Below are positions 34,597 through 42,922 of a stretch of DNA of 64,000 bases, piece by piece. Position numbers and translations under genes: made by a program. The stretch lies in NCBI GenBank assembly GCA_008501765.1, contig QQUE01000004.1, positions 124,001 to 188,000 of the forward strand. The letters run 5' to 3'. The notes under the pieces are model-generated. The model made no database searches. It saw only the letters and a list, made by a program, of their open reading frames with translations, and had not been told where the DNA came from. Each line of letters begins with the position of its first letter. Position 1 is the first letter of the stretch. This DNA comes from Calditrichota bacterium (lineage in GTDB: Bacteria; Zhuqueibacterota; Zhuqueibacteria; Zhuqueibacterales; Geothermadaptataceae).

Positions 34597-35121
34597 ATGA
34601 ACTTGGATAAAATAGATATAGAAAGTGTGGCACATTCCGGGTTGGAGGAACTACATGCGATAGCCAGACAGACATTTTACGAGACCTTCGTAGATGAAAA
34701 CACAGAGGATAATATAAATAGGTACTTAACTCAAAATTTTAGTTTGCAACAACTATCCGATGAATTGAACAACCCTGATTCTGAATTCTACTTTGCTACG
34801 ATAAAAAAGGAAATCATCGGATATCTGAAACTTAATTTTGGCAAAGCGCAATCAGTTGAGAACGACCAAGATGGCCTCGAAATAGAACGAATTTATATTT
34901 TAAAAAAATATCACGGCAAGAAAGTGGGACAATTTCTTTTTGATAAGACTTTAAAAATTGCAAAAGAAAATAATTCTCGCTACCTCTGGTTGGGTGTCTG
35001 GGAAAAAAACCTGCGAGCTATTCGATTTTATGAGAAGAACGGCTTCAGGGAATTTGATAAACACCTTTTTATTTTAGGAAATGATAAACAAACGGATATT
35101 CTGATGAAATTAGAATTGTAA
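34597..35121 (+). CDS. GNAT-family N-acetyltransferase, PaiA-like
   Basis: 174 residues, a complete GNAT domain closely following the PaiA/spermidine-acetyltransferase pattern: TFYETFVDENTEDNINRYL (about 27-45), IGYLKLNFGKAQ, LEIERIYILKKYHGKKVGQF (about 90-109, the acetyl-CoA loop) and LGVWEKNLRAIRFYEKNGF (about 130-148), then LGNDKQTDILM. Such enzymes acetylate polyamines or other amines. The ATG at 34597 is preceded by TTTAGGTGA. Separate from the next operon by about 200 bases with no clear terminator. The substrate is inferred only. Confidence 0.88.
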   Translation: MNLDKIDIESVAHSGLEELHAIARQTFYETFVDENTEDNINRYLTQNFSLQQLSDELNNPDSEFYFATIKKEIIGYLKLNFGKAQSVENDQDGLEIERIYILKKYHGKKVGQFLFDKTLKIAKENNSRYLWLGVWEKNLRAIRFYEKNGFREFDKHLFILGNDKQTDILMKLEL

Positions 35122-35323
35122 GGTCCCAACCAACGATAGCATAAAGTAAAAATTAACCACCGGGTAGCGAATTCCTGCAGTATTACTTTTCGAGCGATTG
35201 ATTCGCTCATCCCAGGAATTCCCCAGCCTGTTGGAATGCATCCTATAATCTTCGATTTGCTGAATTAAAGTCAATCAAAATGCTTCTACTAATCTTGAAA
35301 ATGCCAATTAGACCGGAGTAAAA

Positions 35324-35986
35324 ATGGATCCGATTCTGAAAAATCTAGCGCTGTGTGTTGAACGCGGTAAAGTCGACCGCAATGCTCCTTACCCTCCCGA
35401 CATGCAAGGAAAAGATGGCGCTGACGAACTCACAAAACAGGCGTTGGACGCAAATTTTTCCGCTAACGAAATTCTGCAAAAAGCCCTGATGCCTGGCATG
35501 AATAAAATTGGTGATAAGTTCGGATCCGGTGAAGCCTACATTCCTGACTTGTTAATCGCGGCTAAAGCAATGAATGCAGCGATGGTGCATCTTCAGCCCT
35601 TTTTTGATTCGGGGGAAGCCAAACATCGCGGTGTTGTAATCGTCGGCACTGTCTCCGGCGATCTGCATGACATTGGCAAAAATATCGTCAAAATGGTTTT
35701 GAAAGGCGATGGCTGGAATGTGATCGATTTGGGAGTCAATGTGGATGCGGCGAAATATTTGACAGCCGTCGAAGGCCACCCCGGATGCCATGTGGGAATG
35801 AGTGCGCTCCTGACCACAACGATGGTAAATATGGAATCCATTACCAGCGCGATCAAAGAAAAATATCCAGCCACAAATGTATTCGTCGGCGGGGCGCCAT
35901 TGTCACAAGATTTTTGTGATAAAATTGGCGCCGATGGCTATTTTGCCAATCCGCACAGTTTTACAAAATATTTGCAAAAATTGTGA
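35324..35986 (+). CDS. Corrinoid (B12-binding) methyltransfer protein
   Basis: 220 residues, cytoplasmic. A four-helix cap (about 10-95) precedes a cobalamin-binding Rossmann domain with the D-x-H-x-x-G motif in SGDLHDIGKNIV (His115 is the lower axial cobalt ligand), then GMSALLTTTMVNM (about 165-177) and VGGAPLSQDFCDKIGADGY near the end, as in MtaC/MtbC/MttC-like proteins. ACCGGAG precedes the ATG. Downstream on the same strand are a MetH-activation-domain protein and a UroD-family methyltransferase, giving a complete methyl-transfer cassette. No cobalamin riboswitch was recognised upstream. The methyl donor is unknown. Confidence 0.92.
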   Translation: MDPILKNLALCVERGKVDRNAPYPPDMQGKDGADELTKQALDANFSANEILQKALMPGMNKIGDKFGSGEAYIPDLLIAAKAMNAAMVHLQPFFDSGEAKHRGVVIVGTVSGDLHDIGKNIVKMVLKGDGWNVIDLGVNVDAAKYLTAVEGHPGCHVGMSALLTTTMVNMESITSAIKEKYPATNVFVGGAPLSQDFCDKIGADGYFANPHSFTKYLQKL

Positions 35987-36005
35987 TTTAAACAATTATC
36001 TTTAA

Positions 36006-36197
36006 CTCATTGTGCAATAAGATTTGAAAGCGCCTCAACTCCCCGGTTTTTCTCTTCTCCGAGTGATTTAATCGGGGATGTACAATTCGTACAAGCATGG
36101 GTTCCCGACAGAAACATTCGGAACCGCAGGTCGGCGCCAGCAAAATGACAGATAAGGCACGGAAAAAAGACGAGTGCAATTATTTTGCACAACGGGC
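36006..36197. mobile_element. 192-bp palindromic element inside the corrinoid operon
   Basis: TTGTGCAA near the left end and TTGCACAA near the right end are inverted. The interior shares GTACAAGCA and AAACATTCG with the element at 56948-57119. The flanks TATCTTTAA and TATCATTAT match at 7 of 9 positions, a possible decayed target duplication. It lies between the corrinoid-protein and activation-protein genes and carries no frame. Confidence 0.6.
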
Positions 36198-36224
36198 TAT
36201 CATTATAAATTTAGAAAATCCCGC

Positions 36225-36947
36225 ATGCATGACATTACTGAGTTATTCTCACTCAAAATTTCGGATGTAAAAACCGATCCTATAACGATCAAAAAAGCCA
36301 TGGGCTACCGCGGTGGCAAAGCGCCACAGCCATTTGATGATTTACTTCGTTCATTGATACAGGAGGCGCAAAATTATATCAACCTGCAGGCTGGGTACCG
36401 GATTCTTCCGCGGGGAAGTGCCCATGCCGAAACCGGTTGGGTTCGGTTAAACGAGACCGTTTTCAAGACCGATAAACTCATTTCCAGCCGCTTAAAAAAA
36501 ATGGATGCCGCTGCGATTTTCACCACTTCGGTGGGCCACGAATTTGATACCTGGTCACGCCGTTTTTTTGAGGACGGCGATCCGGTTTCCGGCTACATGG
36601 TTGATCTGATTGGCTCTGAATATGCCGAAGCGGCAGCAGACTGGATCGAATTGCGCATCATCGAAAAAGCCAAACAGCATACTCTCAACTGCAGCAATCG
36701 CTACAGCCCGGGATATTGTGGCTGGAGTGTGGCTGAACAGCATAAATTATTCGGATTCCTTCCGGAAAATTTTTGCGGCATTTCGTTGACAGAGACCGCG
36801 TTGATGCTGCCAATAAAATCGGTGAGTGGAATAATTGGCATCGGCCCGGAAATGATTAAAAAAGATTACCAATGCAAAATCTGTACGCTGGATAATTGTT
36901 ATAAACGCAATACAAAACCTGGAAACAAACAGACAAATGCAGCCTGA
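36225..36947 (+). CDS. Stand-alone B12-dependent methionine synthase activation-domain protein
   Basis: 240 residues from the ATG at 36225; a longer frame opens at 36174 but lies inside the palindromic element. The fold matches the MetH reactivation domain: GYRGGKAPQPFDDLL (about 28-42), ILPRGSAHAETGW, FTTSVGHEFDTWSRRFFEDG (about 104-123) and the S-adenosylmethionine site SNRYSPGYCGWSVAEQHKLF (about 163-182). A cysteine-rich tail CKICTLDNCYKR could bind metal. In MetH this domain reductively re-methylates inactive cob(II)alamin with SAM. Here it would service the corrinoid protein upstream, instead of an ATP-dependent RamA. Its last 11 bases overlap the start of the next gene. Confidence 0.88.
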   Translation: MHDITELFSLKISDVKTDPITIKKAMGYRGGKAPQPFDDLLRSLIQEAQNYINLQAGYRILPRGSAHAETGWVRLNETVFKTDKLISSRLKKMDAAAIFTTSVGHEFDTWSRRFFEDGDPVSGYMVDLIGSEYAEAAADWIELRIIEKAKQHTLNCSNRYSPGYCGWSVAEQHKLFGFLPENFCGISLTETALMLPIKSVSGIIGIGPEMIKKDYQCKICTLDNCYKRNTKPGNKQTNAA

Positions 36948-37971
36948 TATCGAGCAACTGAAGCGCACATTGAAACGCGAAAAAGCAGACTACGTCCCGT
37001 TGGTTGAGCTGGGAATTCATCCTGAAATTAAGGCAAAATTTCTGGGACGGCCAATTCAAACGTTGGATGATGATGTTGAGTTCTGGTTTAAGGCCGGATA
37101 CGATTATATAAAATTGCAACCGCAAGCTGATTTTAATCCCACCAAGGTCGGTCTCGAGGATAAATTGACCTACAACGAAGATGGCACCATTTCGCGGAAA
37201 TGGGCATCGCACGGCGGTGGTGTTATCACAAATTTCGCTGATTTCGAAAAATACCAGTTACCGAAAAGCGCGGACTTCGATTACACAAATTTTGAAAAAG
37301 TGAGAGAATCATTGCCGGAAGGCATGGGTGTGATCGGGCAGTACGGCGATATTTTCACAATGGCCTGGGAACTGATGGGATTTGAAAATTTCTCCCTTGC
37401 CCTGTTTATGAATCCGGAATTAGTCGATGCGCTGATGCAAAAAATCGGCGACCTGGTTTTCAGCATGTTCGAATATTTCGCTCAAAGTGATGCCGTCGAT
37501 ATTCTCTGGTACAGCGACGATATCGCTTTTACCGAAGGGCTGTTGCTTTCTCCTGAAACATTACGTCAGTTTTTCTTTCCCTGGTTGAAAAAAATCGGCG
37601 ATTTGGCAAAAGCCCATAACAAACCTTTCATTTACCACACCGATGGTGTTTTGTGGGAGGTTTTCGACGATATTATCGACTGCGGTGTCGATGCTATTCA
37701 TCCAATTGAGCCAAAAGCGATGGAAATTGCCGAGGTAAAAGCCCGCGTCGGTGACAAGCTTGCCCTGCTCGGTCACGTCGATGTGGATTTGCTTTCGCGC
37801 GGAACTCCGGATGAAGTGCGGCAAAAAGTACTGCAAAATATAAAAGAAGCCGGATACAACGGCGGTTATTGCATTGGCTCAGGCAACAGCGTGCCGGAAT
37901 ATGTTCGGTTCGAAAATTACATGGCGATGCTCGAAACGGCTGCGGAATTACGCCGCTCTTCAGGACACTGA
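36937..37971 (+). CDS. Uroporphyrinogen decarboxylase-family methyltransferase
   Basis: 344 residues, UroD-fold TIM barrel as in MtaA/MtbA/CmuA and O-demethylase methyltransferases. Segments: KREKADYVPLVELGIHPE (about 13-30), GVIGQYGDIFTMAWELMGF (about 131-149), DDIAFTEGLLLSPETLRQFF (about 195-214), PFIYHTDGVLWEVFDDII (about 229-246) and GGYCIGSGNSVPEYV near the C-terminus. The His of YHTDG and Cys of GGYC could be zinc ligands. It starts within the end of the preceding gene. Given the corrinoid partner it should transfer a methyl group to or from the cobamide, not decarboxylate uroporphyrinogen. The substrate is not evident. Confidence 0.9.
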   Translation: MQPDIEQLKRTLKREKADYVPLVELGIHPEIKAKFLGRPIQTLDDDVEFWFKAGYDYIKLQPQADFNPTKVGLEDKLTYNEDGTISRKWASHGGGVITNFADFEKYQLPKSADFDYTNFEKVRESLPEGMGVIGQYGDIFTMAWELMGFENFSLALFMNPELVDALMQKIGDLVFSMFEYFAQSDAVDILWYSDDIAFTEGLLLSPETLRQFFFPWLKKIGDLAKAHNKPFIYHTDGVLWEVFDDIIDCGVDAIHPIEPKAMEIAEVKARVGDKLALLGHVDVDLLSRGTPDEVRQKVLQNIKEAGYNGGYCIGSGNSVPEYVRFENYMAMLETAAELRRSSGH

Positions 37972-38351
37972 ATAAATCTGATCTTATAAAAATAAGTAAT
38001 TTCTTTTCTTAATCTCACTTCCCAATGTAAAATTATTTAGCTAATTTTTCTGTGGTTATGGCCACTATCCTGTATATTTATATGTTCAAATCAACTGACT
38101 ATCGTTTTCAATAATTATTCTCTTCTTATAACAACAATAAATAATATTTATTGTCCCACATCAAACGGAATTGATGTTTACCGAGACGGCCTTCGAAAAA
38201 CAGATTGTAATTGACTGTTTCAACCTCATCGATTGCATCTTTTGATTCACTTTAATGCAATCCATCGAGCAACGAAATTTAAAGTAAAGGGAATCCCTTT
38301 ATTTATAAATCCACAATCATTTACATTTCACACTTATGAAGGAGGCTGAGA
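37972..38351. other. Intergenic region before the secreted protease gene
   Basis: 380 bases, AT-rich. No repeat, frame or terminator was identified with confidence. It should contain the protease promoter. Confidence 0.45.
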
Positions 38352-40379
38352 GTGAACAAACGCACTTTCTACCACGTGTTATTTATCGGATTGCTTCTTT
38401 GTTTTATGCCTGTTCTATTGTTTGCACAGACATCAGAGATGCAGTACCACTTCGAAGATTATTCCTGGAAATCGGGATTATTTGACGGAGCACCAAGCCC
38501 GAACGGTGAGGCGCTTTTTGTCAAAAGCCACACCCTCACTATAGAGCATGCACCCTGGATACGGATTTATTTCGGGGATGTCAATCTGGGTTCGAACAGC
38601 TATGTTTTAGTCACTTCCCTCAAAGATGGTCACTCGCAAAAATTAGACACCAAGGCATTACAGCAGTGGGACTATTCCAGCGCGTATTTTAATGGCAATT
38701 CCCTCGAGCTCAAACTTTATGTCGATGCCGCAGATAAAAATATTTCTGTCGATGTCGAAGAGCTGGCAGTTGGTGATTGGGCTGGCGGCACGCCGCTTCC
38801 CGAGTCAATTTGTGATATCACAGACGACCGGGTATCATCCAACAATCCCGCTTCAGGACGGCTTGTTCCGGTTGGCTGTACTGGCTGGATAATTGACAAT
38901 GGTAACTATATTACAGCAGGCCATTGCCTCAGCGGCGGCAGCGCCACGACTTTTGAATTTAATGTACCGGCTTCACTTCCTGACGGCACATTGCAGCATC
39001 CGGGCCCTGAAGACCAATATACAGTGATTCAGTCCAGCCGTCAGTTCACCGATGGCGGTGTCGGCAATGATTGGGGTGTTTACGAAGTTGAAAATAATTC
39101 CGTGTCCGGACAACAGCCAATTGACGCCATGGGCGCTTCTTTTACTTTGGTGCAAGATTTAGGACCAGCCAATATTCGAATTACAGGCTATGGCGTCGAC
39201 AACGATGACTTGAATTTGACGCAGACGCAGCAAACACATGTTGGCCCGTCAGCAGGCTCATCTGGCACTACGATGCGCTATCGTACCGATACAACCGGCG
39301 GAAATTCAGGTAGCCCGGTAATTGACGAAGCAACCGGAAATGCCGTTGGTGTGCACACACACGGTGGTTGCGGCTCCGGTGGCAGTGGCAACAACAGCGG
39401 TACCAGTACTTTTCATGCTGATTTTTGGGCAGCTGCAGGTGGCAGTATTACCCCAAATGATCCGCCAACTGCCATAATTTTGAATCCCACTGATGGCCAA
39501 AACTTTGCATCCGGTGCGACGGTCAATTTTTCCGGCGATGCAACCGACACGGATGGCACAGTAGCGGTAAGCTCCTACGTTTGGAGCGTCAACGGACCCG
39601 GTGTACCACCAAATTATATTTTTGCGACTGGCGTTGCCAACCCATCCGGTGTTCCACCGGCTGACGGCAGCTACACAGTTACGCTGGAAGTGACGGATGA
39701 TGACGGCGCGACGGCTTCAACCACCGTTGATTTCACAGTTGGAGGTGGTGGTACAAACGATCCGCCAACTGCCACAATCACTTCACCTGCAAATGGTGCG
39801 AGCTATGCAGTTGGCGCTACAGTAAACTATGCAGGAACCGGCACCGACACCGACGGAACGATTTCCAGTTACTCCTGGTCATACAACCGCAATGGCGCTG
39901 GGCCGGTAACATTTTCATCATCTGCATCGGGCTCTGCAGTGGCGACGGCACCAGGTACTTATGTGCTAACGTTGACCGTAACAGACAACGATGGCGCTAC
40001 CGACTCGGATCAAGTTACAATTACTGTTGGTTCAGGCAAAGCATCAGGAAATGGCGGTTTGCTTGATGGAACAACAGCCGATTTCACTGGTGTATTGAGT
40101 GGTTACGAGTTGGGCGAAGCCTATCCAAATCCATTCAATCCGGAAACGAAATTCAATTTTTCCCTCGGAGCCAATGAAAAAGTTACTTTGAAGATTTATA
40201 ATGCTATCGGCCAGGAAATTCGCACACTCATCGATGGTGCCCAATTAAATGCAGGTGTCCATTCGATGAAATGGGATGCACAAAACAACTACGGCCAGAA
40301 TATGCCCAGCGGAATCTATTATCTGCGCATTCAGGCCGGTCAATGGCAGGCTATGAAAAAATTGAGTCTATTGAAGTAG
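38352..40379 (+). CDS. Secreted trypsin-like serine protease with Ig/PKD-like repeats and T9SS sorting domain
   Basis: 675 residues, GTG start preceded by AAGGAGG. Signal peptide about 1-25. An N-terminal beta domain (about 30-140) leads into a chymotrypsin-fold protease (about 150-365): His191 in YITAGHCLSGG, the likely Asp in VGNDWGVYEV (about 238) and Ser319 in GNSGSP. Two PKD-like repeats follow (about 375-465 and 475-565; each begins DPPTA and contains DTDGT and VTDDDGA or VTDNDGA). The chain ends in a T9SS type A domain (LGEAYPNPFNPETKFNFSL from about 590, ending KKLSLLK). The enzyme is exported to the cell surface or released to degrade proteins. A strong terminator follows, so it is monocistronic. 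Confidence 0.92.
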   Translation: MNKRTFYHVLFIGLLLCFMPVLLFAQTSEMQYHFEDYSWKSGLFDGAPSPNGEALFVKSHTLTIEHAPWIRIYFGDVNLGSNSYVLVTSLKDGHSQKLDTKALQQWDYSSAYFNGNSLELKLYVDAADKNISVDVEELAVGDWAGGTPLPESICDITDDRVSSNNPASGRLVPVGCTGWIIDNGNYITAGHCLSGGSATTFEFNVPASLPDGTLQHPGPEDQYTVIQSSRQFTDGGVGNDWGVYEVENNSVSGQQPIDAMGASFTLVQDLGPANIRITGYGVDNDDLNLTQTQQTHVGPSAGSSGTTMRYRTDTTGGNSGSPVIDEATGNAVGVHTHGGCGSGGSGNNSGTSTFHADFWAAAGGSITPNDPPTAIILNPTDGQNFASGATVNFSGDATDTDGTVAVSSYVWSVNGPGVPPNYIFATGVANPSGVPPADGSYTVTLEVTDDDGATASTTVDFTVGGGGTNDPPTATITSPANGASYAVGATVNYAGTGTDTDGTISSYSWSYNRNGAGPVTFSSSASGSAVATAPGTYVLTLTVTDNDGATDSDQVTITVGSGKASGNGGLLDGTTADFTGVLSGYELGEAYPNPFNPETKFNFSLGANEKVTLKIYNAIGQEIRTLIDGAQLNAGVHSMKWDAQNNYGQNMPSGIYYLRIQAGQWQAMKKLSLLK

Positions 40380-40420
40380 TATCTGACCACAAAATTCAAT
40401 ATTTAAGCTTCTTTAAAATT

Positions 40421-40450
40421 AAAGCCCCGGAAAATTTCGGGGCTTTTTTT
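40421..40450 (+). terminator. Rho-independent terminator after the protease gene
   Basis: AAAGCCCCG and CGGGGCTTT pair around GAAAATTT, followed by a T-run. Confidence 0.92.
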
Positions 40451-40786
40451 ATTCGAAAAACCGTTTTTTATATCAGATGAGGCATTTAATTTTTCATCCA
40501 CCGCCTCTACTCTCACTCAACCTCCGACCGGGAAACAACGCAACCGAACATGGAAGTGCTATAAAAAAAGAGCACCCTGCCATATAAAACGCAATGTTTT
40601 CGGCCACATCAATTTTACCACAAAACCAGTATGAGAATTTAAAACCTCACCAGAAAAGCTTTGATATATTTTTTGAAAGCTTATAATTGAGTATTCAAAT
40701 GTACAATATCCATGAAAAAACTGCGGGGTTACAAAAAAAATCAATGTCGGGCACGACAATTCAGAATCAAAAAAAAAGGACGAACC

Positions 40787-41350
40787 ATGCTGCAAAGTCC
40801 ATTTGATTTTATCCCAAAACATAAACAGAAAAATGTATTTTATTATCTTCTCTCCTTGACAATTTTAGTTTTGCTGGGGATGCAAATTTCCGGTGCGCCA
40901 CTAAAAACTGACGCTGCACCATTGGGCATCATCTCATTTGAATTTGCCGGTGATTTGGCAACCTCGCAAACAATACTCACTTCCTGGGGAATTACCGGAC
41001 GATTTTATGCCGCGCTAAACACTGGTCTCGATTTCCTCTTCCTTTTTTCCTATGCTTGCACATTCGCACTGGGCTGCGTACTTGCAGCGCGGTTTTTTGA
41101 AGGGCGCAGTGCGGTTTTGAGTCGTATCGGCGTAGTTATGGCTTGGGGGCAAATTGCAGCCGGGCTTTTTGATGCGATAGAAAACTTTGCACTCATTCAA
41201 ATGCTCATCGGTACACAGAGTGAAATTTGGCCGCAGGTAGCATTTTGGTTTGCTGCAATAAAATTTATCCTGGTGGGAATTGGCATCAGCTATCTTCACT
41301 TCAGCACAGCCTGGTTTCTCGCCTACTTTTTCGCACGAAATCGCGTTTGA
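40787..41350 (+). CDS. Uncharacterised integral membrane protein
   Basis: 187 residues from the ATG at 40787 with AAAGGACG upstream; an earlier in-frame ATG at 40712 gives only a basic, low-complexity extension. Four to five hydrophobic segments: about 19-35, 77-102, 112-135 and 145-180. A loop after the first helix reads PLGIISFEFAGDLATSQTIL, likely conserved. No enzymatic motif is visible. It stands alone between the protease terminator and a MITE. Confidence 0.7.
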   Translation: MLQSPFDFIPKHKQKNVFYYLLSLTILVLLGMQISGAPLKTDAAPLGIISFEFAGDLATSQTILTSWGITGRFYAALNTGLDFLFLFSYACTFALGCVLAARFFEGRSAVLSRIGVVMAWGQIAAGLFDAIENFALIQMLIGTQSEIWPQVAFWFAAIKFILVGIGISYLHFSTAWFLAYFFARNRV

Positions 41351-41370
41351 CTTGAATAATTCTCACGCAA

Positions 41371-41626
41371 AGACGCTAAGTCCGCAAAGAAAATATTTAA
41401 ATAACGTTAGTCCGATGTAAGCTGTAACATTCTTTACCAGGCATAATTCTAATAGAGCTAAGGCGTCTCGCCGAGCGTTTCGTGTGTTATCCTCGGCGGG
41501 ACGCCTTCGGACTATATCCTATAATTAATTCATTTTGTCCCAATTCTTCTTATATCGAACTCACGTTAAATACCTATAAAACTTAATCTTGTGGGCTCTG
41601 TGGCTTTGGGAGAGATAATTTTAGTT
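41371..41626. repeat. Split 'cacgcaaagacgc' palindromic repeat surrounding MITE copy D
   Basis: CTCACGCAAAGACGCTAAGT on the left and GGCTCTGTGGCTTTGGGAGA on the right are imperfect inverted arms of a widespread intergenic repeat. The MITE and its target duplication lie between them. Confidence 0.5.
41404..41566 (+). mobile_element. 163-bp MITE, copy D
   Basis: Begins ACGTTAGTCCGATGTAAG (two changes from the consensus end) and ends CGAACTCACGT. Target duplication TAAATA at 41398-41403 and 41567-41572. The interior is nearly identical to copies A-C, including both REP-like hairpins. Confidence 0.88.
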
Positions 41627-42922
41627 TATAGCACCGCACTGAGTCCCCGTAGTTGAATCGCTTTCGGCAGCCGAAGGACGAAGCAACAGATGTCAATATT
41701 TCTGCAGGAATTTAAACCAGGATTGAAATGGCATTTCGGGCCTGCAATTTCTGTAGCTGAAATAAAGCACGAACTCTCGATGTAGTATTGCCTAATTGTA
41801 ATTAATAGAAATAATAAAATTTCAAATATTTTCTAAGTTAGAATATCTTAGTATACCATAATTATCTGTATATTACAATTCATTGAATAGACAATGCTTA
41901 ATTTTTTAAATTAAATAAAAACAGGCTAAAATAGCAATCTGCTTAAGTTTGTTTCGTAATGAAGACATGTGCATTGTCTTTTTAAATCAGACGTTTTTTA
42001 ATATTAAGACAATTAATAGTTGTGCATTTTCATTAAATTGGTTATTATCAATTATTGATGACTGCAGCACGCAAAACTAATTATCAAATGTGCTTGCGCA
42101 TCATTGCTGCGAAGCAGTGAATATGTGAAAATATTCCAGTATTTTGCAACCTTCTTCGTAGCATATTTTCATTTAAACAAGACCATTCAATCTTGCCAAT
42201 ATCGCAATTGACGCGGCATCATCCGCGCTCTTATACATAAAAAGCCGGGTAAAACGATCCGGCTTGTACAGTTGAATTATTGAAAATCTGGCAGATTTTT
42301 CCTGCCCGGCCCGTGAGTATTAATGAAACGGGTGTTTCAAATGACAATAATTCCTGGTACACCGCAGAACTCACCAGCATAGAAAATCAGGTTTTTCAAA
42401 TAAATTTTAATATACTTTGGCTCTTGGCAGCCAGATATACAACTGATTTTTAAGAAAAAAATGTCATTTAAACCAAGAATGCACCATTCAAAATGATTGC
42501 CTTTTTAAACATGCCCGGCCTTGTTTCCTTACGCCTTTTTAGACTACTGACATCACCTGAAATATTCCACACCAACCTTTTGGTAATATTTGTTATCCCT
42601 GTAATTAAACTGCATGCTGGTTTCCGAATACAACAAATTTTACTGCTCATCGCCAATTTTTCGCTAAAATTAGAGGAGAAACTGTTTTGTGCACCGGTTT
42701 TACTAAACATTACCCGAATCCAGGAACAAAATAAGATTACAAAATAACTTAAATAAATATAAATAATCAAGCTAAGTTAAATATTATTAAAAACAAAGAA
42801 TGGAAATCGAATCAGGCCAAAACCCCTAAAAAACACATCCAAAAATAATGAGTGCGCGAAGTGCTTGGCACTAAAAAAACCGTCGACGGATCACATGTTA
42901 GCATAATTAAAAGGAGAGAATC
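41567..42922. other. 1.36-kb stretch without a convincing gene
   Basis: Very AT-rich between the MITE and the citrate synthase gene. It contains small hairpins (AAGCCGG/CCGGCTT at 42241-42265, TGGCT/AGCCA near 42418-42433) and a GTGCTTGGCAC palindrome near 42860. The frames at 42468-42770 (minus) and 42493-42747 (plus) lie opposite each other and neither has a ribosome binding site or recognisable family. It may hold decayed genes, an undetected RNA or simply a long leader. Confidence 0.55.

Noticed and set aside
35122-35323. Possible cobalamin riboswitch before the corrinoid-protein gene
   Set aside because: The B12-box consensus and the required multi-stem layout are not seen. Only short unrelated palindromes occur.
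14891-41566. Repeated palindromes considered as a CRISPR array
   Set aside because: Copies are dispersed over 27 kb, carry terminal inverted repeats and target duplications, and no regular repeat-spacer spacing or cas gene is present.
42239-42268. Hairpin AAGCCGG/CCGGCTT as terminator
   Set aside because: No T-run follows on either strand and no gene ends nearby.
42493-42747. 84-codon plus-strand frame in the large gap
   Set aside because: No ribosome binding site, an opposing frame of similar length on the other strand, and no recognisable family.
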